Source: JBHIEE01 sp046760445 (GTDB taxonomy: Bacteria > Acidobacteriota > Aminicenantia > JdFR-78). Taken from it: DNA of 59,273 bases. The stretch's first letter is position 1. Each line of letters begins with the position of its first letter. Position numbers and translations under genes: made by a program. Shown one piece after another: positions 53,171 through 59,273 of the stretch. The stretch covers positions 1-59,273 of the forward strand of contig JBHIEE010000003.1 in assembly GCA_046760445.1 (NCBI GenBank), in the 5' to 3' direction. The notes under the pieces were generated by a model, which did not search any database, was not told where the DNA came from, and saw only the letters and a list, made by a program, of their open reading frames with translations.

Positions 53171-53392
53171 ATGAAAGAAGAAGTAGAAAAAGCATTGGCT
53201 GAAATCAGACCTCATTTACAGGCTGATGGAGGTGATATTCAATTAGTAGAGGTTACTTCGGAAGGAGTGGTTAAGGTTAAATTATTGGGTGCCTGTGAGG
53301 GGTGTCCGATGAAGCAAATGACTTTAACCCAAGGAATAGGACAGTTTCTTAAAAAGAAAATTCCTGAGGTTAAAAGTGTAGAAACTGTTTAA
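53171..53392 (+). CDS. NifU C-terminal-domain (Nfu) iron-sulfur scaffold
   Basis: A 73-residue protein consisting only of the NifU C-terminal domain. It carries HLQADGGDIQLVEV and the cluster-binding pair C42-xx-C45 in GACEGCPMKQMT, which binds a 4Fe-4S cluster between two subunits for delivery to targets such as radical-SAM enzymes (here MtaB is one candidate). An AAGGAGAT ribosome site precedes ATG 53171; the frame is open 12 codons further upstream, without support. It stands alone after a repeat element. Confidence 0.9.
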   Translation: MKEEVEKALAEIRPHLQADGGDIQLVEVTSEGVVKVKLLGACEGCPMKQMTLTQGIGQFLKKKIPEVKSVETV

Positions 53393-53459
53393 TTCCTTTA
53401 TATTACTGATTTTTTGAAGGGGGGTGTATTCTATCAAAAGGATTTAGTTAAATTTCTAA

Positions 53460-53488
53460 TTGACAAGAGTTTAAAAACTAAATATATT
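53460..53488 (+). promoter_or_regulatory. Promoter of the hybrid histidine kinase
   Basis: TTGACA (53460-53465), a 17-base spacer and TATATT (53483-53488). The ~95-nt leader holds a 13-codon frame (ATG 53508-TAA 53549) and a 7-bp dyad AAACTAA/TTAGTTT; neither is convincing as a gene. Confidence 0.55.
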
Positions 53489-53589
53489 AAACAAAAGAGA
53501 AGTTAAAATGAAAAAGAAGGAGGGTGAGTACTTTTTGAATATGTCTTAAACTAAATAGTCTTAGTTTTAGAAAAGAAGTTATTTAAGGT

Positions 53590-55494
53590 ATGATGAAAAT
53601 GGATGATAAAGAGAGAGACGAGTTAGAAAGAAACCCCACCGAGGTTACTCTCCCGTATAAAGAATTGATTGAAAGGGCAAACGATATCATTTATTCCCTG
53701 GATGAGGAAGGATATATTACGTATTCCAACCGTGAGGCAAGTGAATATTTAGGATATTCAAAAGATGAGATTTTAAATTTACATTTTTCAGAATTAATTC
53801 CTGAAAAATATCACAAACAGGCTTTTAAACTGCTTCAGACTACTCTTAAAAACGGTGAAATCAGAAATGCAGAAATAATAGTTCGGAAAAAAAATGGAGA
53901 AGAAGTATGGATGGAATGTAATTCAAGGGCTATTGTGGAAGAGGGAAAGGTGGTCAGAGTAATAGGGGTGTTGAGAGACATTAATTATCGAAAAAAAGCT
54001 GAAGAATTATTCTTGAAAAAAGAGAAAGAGTATCAAGTACTGTTTGAGCGTACAGGAAATGCCACGGCTATAGTTGATCAAGAGTTTAGATTACTGAGGG
54101 TGAATAAGAAATTTACAGAAATGACTGGTTTTTCCGAAAAAGAAATGAAAGATAAAATTTCTTTTTTTGAATTATTTCCTGAGTATGAGAAAAACCGGGT
54201 ATATATTTATTATCAAAATAGAATGGAAGAGAAAAAGGAAGAGGCGCCTTTTAGATGTGAACTTATGACTAAAAATAAAGAGATTAAAAGTGTGGAAATA
54301 GATTTTCAATTTATTCCTGAGGTAAAGAGAGCGGTAGTCAATATTCAGGATTTAACAGAACAAAAGAAATTAGAGGAACAGATTCTTCATTCGGAAAAAC
54401 TCTCTACTCTTGGACAGATGATCGCGAGTATTGCTCATGAGCTTAACAATCCTCTTTCGGCAGTTGTTGGCTTTTCAGAATTACTATTAGGTGCGGAATG
54501 CCAAGGAGAGACTAGAGAAATGTTGGAAAAAATTAATAATGATGCTCAGCGCTGTCATAGAATTATTAATAATCTGTTGAGTATTGTTCGTAGTCGGACA
54601 TTTGAGAAAAAATATATTGATATAAATGAAGTAGTAGAAAAAACATTAGAGATTAAAAATTATGAACTGAAAATAGATAATATTAAAGTTGAGAAAAAGC
54701 TTGCACCAGAATTACCTCGGACCATGGCTGACTGGCATCAAATTCAGCAAGCAGTTTTAAATTTAATTAATAATGCTCATTATGCTATGGTTAAAGAGAA
54801 AGGAGAGGGGAAGTTAATCATTGGGACCAAACTTAAAGAATCAAAGATTCTGATTGAAATAAGTGATGATGGACCAGGGATTCCCGAAGATGCACTTCCC
54901 AAAATTTTTGATCCATTTTTTACCACCAAAGAAGACACTCGCAGTGCCGGGTTAGGACTGTCTATTGTTCAACGAATAATTAGAGACCATCAAGGAGAAA
55001 TAAGAGTTTCAAGTGAAGTAGGACAAGGTTCTACTTTTACTGTTGGATTACCAGTTTTTATAGAAGAAGAGCTTGTTCAGGGAGAGGAAAGGCCTTCCCC
55101 TGAGAAGGAAATATCAAAGATAGAGAAAAAAGTATTGATTGTGGAGGATGAGCCTTCTGTGGCTGACCTTTTCAAGTATATTCTTAACAAATATGGGTGT
55201 GAAGTAGAAATAGCCAGAAATGGGATGGAAGCTTTTAAGATTCTTCAGGAAAGAGAGTTTGATTTTATAATTTCAGATATTCGGATGCCTGGTATGGATG
55301 GGAAGATGTTATACAAAACAATAAAGCAGAGGAATATGTTTAAAGCGGATAGTATTATTCTTACTTCAGGTGATATATTAGGGGATCAAACTCAAGAATT
55401 CATTCGTGCTTCTAAAATTAAATTTCTTCCCAAACCATTTCGAGAAAGAGATTTATTAGAAATATTGGAAGAAATTTTGCATCGTAAAGACTAA
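53590..55494 (+). CDS. Hybrid PAS histidine kinase with C-terminal receiver
   Basis: A 634-residue soluble hybrid sensor kinase. Two PAS domains (about 22-135 and 145-258) come first, then the dimerisation/phosphorylation helix with H283 in IASIAHELNNPLSAVVGF, the ATPase domain with NLINNAHYAM, DDGPGIP and GLGLSIV (about 385-490), and a receiver domain (about 513-630) with phosphoacceptor D563 in ISDIRMPGMDG and the KPF lysine. No membrane segment is present, so it senses a cytoplasmic or redox signal. No response regulator gene lies beside it, so the receiver may pass phosphate to a distant partner. Confidence 0.9.
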   Translation: MMKMDDKERDELERNPTEVTLPYKELIERANDIIYSLDEEGYITYSNREASEYLGYSKDEILNLHFSELIPEKYHKQAFKLLQTTLKNGEIRNAEIIVRKKNGEEVWMECNSRAIVEEGKVVRVIGVLRDINYRKKAEELFLKKEKEYQVLFERTGNATAIVDQEFRLLRVNKKFTEMTGFSEKEMKDKISFFELFPEYEKNRVYIYYQNRMEEKKEEAPFRCELMTKNKEIKSVEIDFQFIPEVKRAVVNIQDLTEQKKLEEQILHSEKLSTLGQMIASIAHELNNPLSAVVGFSELLLGAECQGETREMLEKINNDAQRCHRIINNLLSIVRSRTFEKKYIDINEVVEKTLEIKNYELKIDNIKVEKKLAPELPRTMADWHQIQQAVLNLINNAHYAMVKEKGEGKLIIGTKLKESKILIEISDDGPGIPEDALPKIFDPFFTTKEDTRSAGLGLSIVQRIIRDHQGEIRVSSEVGQGSTFTVGLPVFIEEELVQGEERPSPEKEISKIEKKVLIVEDEPSVADLFKYILNKYGCEVEIARNGMEAFKILQEREFDFIISDIRMPGMDGKMLYKTIKQRNMFKADSIILTSGDILGDQTQEFIRASKIKFLPKPFRERDLLEILEEILHRKD

Positions 55495-55525
55495 TAAATT
55501 TTACTTACCCACCATCTTTTTCTCG

Positions 55526-55591
55526 AGGATTTTCAAATGACCTTAAATGATATTATATATATTGATGGTGAGAATAGCTTTTATGGAAGCT
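55526..55591. repeat. 65-bp repeat box, copy 3 (reverse)
   Basis: Reads AGGATTTTCAAATGACCTTA at its left end and TTTATGGAAGCT at its right; this is the reverse complement of the boxes at 20381-20445 and 27370-27434. Confidence 0.7.
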
Positions 55592-55647
55592 CTAAATAAA
55601 TCAAAATTCAAAAATCAAAGATAAAAATGACAGAGGAAAAATATAAA

Positions 55648-55719
55648 AATAGTGCTGCAGTTGAGCGGTGCTGCAGTGCTGCAGTCAAAAAAAATCAACT
55701 GCAGCACCGCAGAACTATT
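55648..55719. repeat. CTGCAG-type hairpin
   Basis: The left side AATAGTGCTGCAG is followed by GGTGCTGCAGTGCTGCAGT, and the right side AACTGCAGCACCGCAGAACTATT pairs with it around a CAAAAAAAATC centre. It matches the hairpin at 27267-27333 in composition and in its position next to a 65-bp box. Confidence 0.65.
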
Positions 55720-55795
55720 ATATTAGTTTTGACTTTTGATATTTAATATTTGATTTTTATAGAGGGGTGAAGCCGATCCCGCCTGCCTGTCCCCC

Positions 55796-55811
55796 CCCCG
55801 AGTGCTCGGGG
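55796..55811. repeat. Palindrome CCCCGAGTGCTCGGGG
   Basis: Lies inside a larger GC-rich region in which GCCTGCCTGTCCCC on the left roughly pairs with GGGGCAGACAGG on the right; a further AGTACTCGGG half-copy follows at 55831-55840. Confidence 0.6.
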
Positions 55812-55919
55812 TCGGGCAGGGGCAGACAGGAGTACTCGGGAGAAAATCTTGATCACAACAGGATTTTCAGAGATGAAGGGCTTCTTATTAGTGTCAAGGT
55901 AGATAATGAAAACTGTTTC

Positions 55920-55928
55920 TGGTATAAT
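55920..55928 (+). promoter_or_regulatory. Extended -10 element of galU
   Basis: TGGTATAAT, an extended -10 with consensus TATAAT at 55923-55928. No good -35 is visible at the right distance. The leader to ATG 55952 is very short and weakly Shine-Dalgarno-like (AGAGAG). Confidence 0.5.
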
Positions 55929-55951
55929 GATTTTTCCAAATAGAGAGAACC

Positions 55952-56818
55952 ATGATTGAAAAAGCAATTATTCCAGCAGCAGGATTTGGAACAAGGTTTT
56001 TGCCAGCAACTAAGTGTCTTCCTAAGGAAATGTTGCCGGTAGTAGACAAGCCACTTATCCAATATGGAGTGGAAGAAATAATTTCCTCTGAAATAAAAAA
56101 TATTCTGATAATTACCAGCCGAGGGAAAGGAGTTATTGAGGATTATTTCGATATTAATTTTGAATTAGAAAGTTTCTTGATTCAAAAAAATAAAGAGGAT
56201 TTAGTGAATGAGATAAAAAAAGTGGCTGACTTAATTAATATTTTTTATCTCCGGCAGAAAGAGGCATTAGGTTTAGGACATGCAGTGTTAATTGGTGAAG
56301 AATTTATCGCTGGGGAACCATTTGCTGTTTTGTTACCAGATGACATAATTGACGCTGAAAAACCTTGCCTGAAACAATTGATTGAAATTTATTCTGAGAC
56401 AAAGTGTTCTGTGGTTGCTCTTGAGAAAGTAGATGAAGAAGGCACTCGGAAATATGGAATAATTAAACCAAAGCAAATTTCAGACAGATTATTTCAAATT
56501 GAAGATATTATAGAAAAGCCTGGCCCAGAAAAAGCCTTCTCAGATTTGGCTGTTATCGGACGATATGTCTTTAATCCAGAGATTTTTTCAGCTCTTAAGA
56601 AAACCCGTCCTGATAAAAAAGGTGAAATTCAATTAACTGATGCAATTGATATCCTTCAAAAAGCAAAGCCTGTTTATGGACTTTTGGTTGAAGGGAAACG
56701 CTACGATGCAGGGGATAAATTTGGGTTCATCAAAGCAACTATTGAATTAGCTTTAAAAAGAAAAGAGTTCAGAAATAAGCTAAAGAAATTTCTTATTTCT
56801 TTAGAGTTAGATGACTAA
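55952..56818 (+). CDS. galU: UTP-glucose-1-phosphate uridylyltransferase
   Basis: A 288-residue GalU, which makes UDP-glucose from UTP and glucose 1-phosphate for surface glycans. Diagnostic pieces are the nucleotide-binding AIIPAAGFGTRFLPATK, KEMLPVVDKPLIQYGVEE, FAVLLPDDIID, IEDIIEKPGPE, and GRYVFNPEIF. The length is normal. The archease gene begins inside its last codons (8-base overlap), tying a glycan-precursor gene to an RNA-repair pair. Confidence 0.93.
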   Translation: MIEKAIIPAAGFGTRFLPATKCLPKEMLPVVDKPLIQYGVEEIISSEIKNILIITSRGKGVIEDYFDINFELESFLIQKNKEDLVNEIKKVADLINIFYLRQKEALGLGHAVLIGEEFIAGEPFAVLLPDDIIDAEKPCLKQLIEIYSETKCSVVALEKVDEEGTRKYGIIKPKQISDRLFQIEDIIEKPGPEKAFSDLAVIGRYVFNPEIFSALKKTRPDKKGEIQLTDAIDILQKAKPVYGLLVEGKRYDAGDKFGFIKATIELALKRKEFRNKLKKFLISLELDD

Positions 56819-57224
56819 GAAATATAAATATTTCTCAACAATGGCTGATATGGGGATGGAGGTAGAAGGAGAAAATTTAACCCAACTCTTTTCCAATGCA
56901 GCTCAAGGAATGTTTAATTTAATCGCTTCCTCCCACAAATTTACTCCAAAAGAAGAATTTGAGATTGAAATTACTGGGGAAAACTGGGAGGAACTTTTAT
57001 TTAAATGGCTAGGTGAGTTGCTTTTTTATTATGATGCATATAAGATATTTTTAGTAGAGTTTCAAGTTAAAGAAATCACCCCCTATAAATTAAGGGCTTC
57101 TGTCAGAGGAGAAAAAATAAAAAATAAGAAAGTGGAGAGGGAAATAAAAGCAGTGACCTATCACAATTTAGAAATAACTCAGAAGAACAACAGCTGGAAG
57201 GTGAAAGTTCTATTTGATTTATAA
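56811..57224 (+). CDS. Archease (RtcB activator)
   Basis: A 137-residue archease, a small metal-binding protein that speeds guanylylation of the RNA ligase RtcB and makes it multi-turnover. It shows the family layout: MADMGMEVEGENLTQLFSNAAQGMFNLI at the start, NWEELLFKWLGELLFYYDAY in the middle and AVTYHNLEI near the end, with conserved acidic metal-site residues. It overlaps galU and is 13 bases ahead of rtcB, as expected for partners. Confidence 0.92.
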   Translation: MTKKYKYFSTMADMGMEVEGENLTQLFSNAAQGMFNLIASSHKFTPKEEFEIEITGENWEELLFKWLGELLFYYDAYKIFLVEFQVKEITPYKLRASVRGEKIKNKKVEREIKAVTYHNLEITQKNNSWKVKVLFDL

Positions 57225-57237
57225 AAGGAGTTAAGCT

Positions 57238-58683
57238 ATGAAGGAAAAATTAAAAAAGATAACTAATTATAAATGGATGCTGCCTCAAGATGTGGATTCC
57301 CGGATGAGAGTGCCCGGGATTATTTTTGCTACAGAAGAACTGATGAAAAAAGCGGTCGAAGATGAATCATTGATTCAGGTAAGAAACGCCGCTACTTTGC
57401 CAGGTATTGTAAAAGCTTCTTTTGCCATGCCAGATATTCATTACGGGTATGGGCTGCCTATTGGTGGAGTAATTGCTACTGACTGGGAGAGTGGAATTGT
57501 TTCTCCTGGTGGGGTAGGATTTGATATAAATTGTGGGGTGAGATTGCTTTCTACTAATTTATTCCTGAAAGACATAAAAGATAAAAAGAAACTTTTAGTT
57601 GAGGCTCTCTATTATTATATTCCCACAGGAGTCGGTTCAAGAGGGAAATTACATCTTTCTCATCAACAGGAAAAAGAAGTTTTAGCGAAAGGAGCGAGAT
57701 GGGCAGTAGAGAAAGGATATGGCACTAAAGAAGATTTAGAATCCACGGAATCTTATGGATCTTTGCCAGGAGCTAATTCAAGTAAGGTGAGTCACAAGGC
57801 TCTGGAGAGAGGAGCTCAGCAATTAGGCACCTTAGGCTCAGGTAATCATTTTCTTGAAATTCAATATGTAGATGAGGTCTATGACCCAGAGCTGGCTAAA
57901 ATTTTTAACTTAGAAAAAAATAAAATTACTATTATGATTCATACTGGTTCAAGGGGGTTAGGTCATCAGATTGCCACTGATTATTTGGAGGTTATGGGCC
58001 GAGCTTTGAGAAAATATAATATTGTTCTTCCTGACAGACAATTGGCCTGTGCTCCTATAAATTCTCCTGAGGGTCAGAATTATATTGCGGCAATGAAAGG
58101 GGCAGCCAATTATGCCTGGGCAAATCGTCAGGTTCTTATGCACTGGACCAGGGAGACTATTTGCCGAGCTTTAAATGCTTCTCCAAAAGAATTAGGTTTA
58201 GAACTAATTTATGATCATGCTCATAATATTGTTAAAAAAGAAGAGCATATAGTGGAAGGCAAGAAAAAATACCTTGCTGTTCACCGTAAAGGAGCAACCA
58301 GAGCATTTCCTCCTGGTCATTCTGAACTTCCAGCCAAATATCGCTCCATTGGACAACCAGTCATTATACCCGGAGATATGGGCAGATATTCTTATTTGCT
58401 GGTTGGCACCAAGGAGGCAATGGAAGAGAGTTTTGGATCAAGTTGTCATGGAGCAGGTCGAGTGTTAAGTCGACATAAAGCTATTCAACAGGCACGAGGA
58501 AGGTCAATCAGTCAGGAATTAGAGAAAGATGGGATATTTGTCAGAGCAGCTGACAGGAGAACAGTTAGTGAGGAGATGCCCGATGCTTATAAAGATGTTT
58601 CAATGGTAGTAGATGCCATCGCAGCTGCCCGCATTTCCAAAAAAGTACTCCGCTTAAGACCTTTGGTTGTAATTAAAGGCTGA
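57238..58683 (+). CDS. rtcB: RtcB RNA ligase
   Basis: A 481-residue GTP- and Mn2+-dependent RNA ligase that joins 2',3'-cyclic phosphate or 3'-phosphate RNA ends to 5'-hydroxyl ends. It carries the metal-site cysteine C99 in GVGFDINCGVRLL with D96, GSGNHFLEIQ, HTGSRGLGHQ, and H349 in AVHRKGATRAF, the guanylylated histidine. It ends with the family's KVLRLRPLVVIKG. An AAAGGAG ribosome site precedes ATG 57238. Without RtcA or the sigma54 regulator RtcR, the pair is presumably under the galU promoter. Confidence 0.95.
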   Translation: MKEKLKKITNYKWMLPQDVDSRMRVPGIIFATEELMKKAVEDESLIQVRNAATLPGIVKASFAMPDIHYGYGLPIGGVIATDWESGIVSPGGVGFDINCGVRLLSTNLFLKDIKDKKKLLVEALYYYIPTGVGSRGKLHLSHQQEKEVLAKGARWAVEKGYGTKEDLESTESYGSLPGANSSKVSHKALERGAQQLGTLGSGNHFLEIQYVDEVYDPELAKIFNLEKNKITIMIHTGSRGLGHQIATDYLEVMGRALRKYNIVLPDRQLACAPINSPEGQNYIAAMKGAANYAWANRQVLMHWTRETICRALNASPKELGLELIYDHAHNIVKKEEHIVEGKKKYLAVHRKGATRAFPPGHSELPAKYRSIGQPVIIPGDMGRYSYLLVGTKEAMEESFGSSCHGAGRVLSRHKAIQQARGRSISQELEKDGIFVRAADRRTVSEEMPDAYKDVSMVVDAIAAARISKKVLRLRPLVVIKG

Positions 58684-58756
58684 TAACAGAAAACAGGAGA
58701 CAGAAGTCAGAAACCAGAAAGATTTATCCTTAGATGTTTGAAGAAAGGAATATTCA

Positions 58757-58846
58757 ATGAAGTCCAGAGCAGTGTTTTATTGGAATTTATTGGGTTCTTA
58801 TTTTTTTCTCTCGGCGTTGATTTATAACTTTTTTGGTTTGGAATAG
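58757..58846 (+). CDS. Possible 29-residue membrane peptide
   Basis: A short open frame encodes MKSRAVFYWNLLGSYFFLSA then LIYNFFGLE: a basic N-terminus and one hydrophobic helix. AAAGGAAT sits about 7 bases before the ATG. It lies 73 bases after rtcB. It could be a small membrane protein or toxin-like peptide, or chance; there is no homology I can name. Confidence 0.3.
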   Translation: MKSRAVFYWNLLGSYFFLSALIYNFFGLE

Positions 58847-58981
58847 AAAATCAGCTAAAAAATGAGCAATCACTAATCTCAATAAAAGATTAATTTGATA
58901 AATCATAAGTCTACAGCCTTATATTGACTCTTTATAAGTCTCCTAACTTATATTTACTGATAATTGAATCAAATACCTGTT

Positions 58982-59273
58982 TCAGGTAAAAATTTCGTGT
59001 TCGCGATACAGGTAAAAAATTGTAATTATGGAAAATAAAAGAGAGGGAATTATTATATTAATTCTCGTCAATTTGGTAATTCCTAATACCAAGGTAGAGT
59101 CAAATATCCACATTCCCATAGCAACTAAAGTTACTGCATATCCGAATTTCTTCAGTTTTAGAAGACCAAAAGCTCCAATAAATAAAAGAGCAGACAGAAT
59201 GATGTCAGGAGCTGCGAATGCATTATATACATTTGATGGAACAGGCATAGTTGAAGGAAATGCTCTCCCTATC
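58982..59273 (-). CDS. Small multi-span membrane protein, 5' end cut by window edge
   Basis: At least 96 residues of an integral membrane protein with about four hydrophobic segments (IILSALLFIGAFGLL, GYAVTLVAMGMWIF, IIIPSLLFSIITIFYLY). The frame is open through the window edge (GRAFPST precedes MPVPSNVYNAFAAPD), so ATG 59248 may not be the true start. The sequence before the first helix looks like a conserved part of a larger membrane domain. The family is not recognised. Confidence 0.55.
   Translation of the reverse strand, partial: IGRAFPSTMPVPSNVYNAFAAPDIILSALLFIGAFGLLKLKKFGYAVTLVAMGMWIFDSTLVLGITKLTRINIIIPSLLFSIITIFYLYREHEIFT

Larger units (their letters stand above)
55495..55951. other. 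Intergenic repeat region, no gene
   Basis: 457 bases without a supported gene. It contains the 65-bp box (55526-55591, reverse), the CTGCAG-type hairpin (55648-55719), short AAATTCAAAAATC-type repeats, a GC-rich nested palindrome with a run of nine C (55780-55845), and the galU promoter. Confidence 0.7.

Noticed and set aside
53508..53549. 13-codon leader peptide ahead of the hybrid kinase
   Set aside because: Its sequence has no run of regulatory codons and the following dyad is weak; probably chance.
1..59273. tRNA, rRNA or CRISPR array
   Set aside because: No cloverleaf with a GTTCGA-type arm, no rRNA-like stretch and no evenly spaced direct repeats were seen.

Overview
The window reads as a chromosomal segment of an uncultured, AT-rich, Gram-negative-type (diderm) heterotrophic bacterium. 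Diderm signs are a SurA-like chaperone, a DUF5916 outer-membrane barrel, a Wzm/Wzt polysaccharide exporter, an RfaE2-type heptose adenylyltransferase, EnvC and lipoproteins. The mix of a secreted Vps10/Asp-box propeller protein, an M64 metallopeptidase, an S9 peptidase, a DUF5916 barrel, a two-component-regulator propeller and a small secreted protein with an N-terminal VEIAKKEKERR stretch resembles Candidatus Aminicenantes/Acidobacteriota-like genomes. That placement is inference from gene content; there is no rRNA, tRNA or ribosomal-protein gene here to anchor it.

Layout: 0.3-8.2 kb holds secreted and peptide-handling genes (Vps10 propeller, M64 peptidase, S9 peptidase), interrupted by a higher-GC TerC gene that sits between 22-bp inverted repeats. 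8.2-14 kb: proline dehydrogenase, a leftward purD-purE-mtaB run, and a phosphate regulator plus Pit transporter. 14-20 kb: secreted coiled-coil protein, ComEC, an M20 amidohydrolase and a divergent amino-acid permease. 20.5-25 kb: flippase-like protein, EnvC, S41 protease-like protein and YibQ, a cell-envelope operon. 25-28 kb: membrane protein, lipoprotein, Maf and pyruvoyl arginine decarboxylase. 28-35 kb: leftward mfd-PPIase-surA-dusB-cdd. 35-38 kb: a propeller/GGDEF diguanylate cyclase. 38-40 kb: DUF5916 barrel. 40.6-49.8 kb: one long leftward run, b'-b-delta-alpha-gamma-beta-epsilon of the F1Fo ATPase followed by trmN6-like, wzm, wzt and rfaE2. 50-53.4 kb: clpB and an Nfu scaffold. 53.6-55.5 kb: hybrid PAS histidine kinase. 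56-58.7 kb: galU-archease-rtcB. The right edge cuts a small membrane protein.

Several themes connect the genes. Peptide and amino-acid catabolism links the secreted peptidases, proline dehydrogenase, M20 amidohydrolase and APC permease. Envelope building links Wzm/Wzt, RfaE2, GalU, EnvC and SurA. Stress and repair functions are ClpB, Mfd, RtcB/archease and Nfu.

The most unusual layer is in the gaps. Nearly every long intergenic region holds decayed, palindrome-rich repeats: a 4-helix-bundle-gene-derived element with short imperfect terminal inverted repeats, a 65-bp box linked to different hairpins (three copies), and GC-rich palindromes of the type TCCCGAGTACTCGGGA that appear to be inserted inside other palindromes. 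No CRISPR array, complete IS or prophage is visible.
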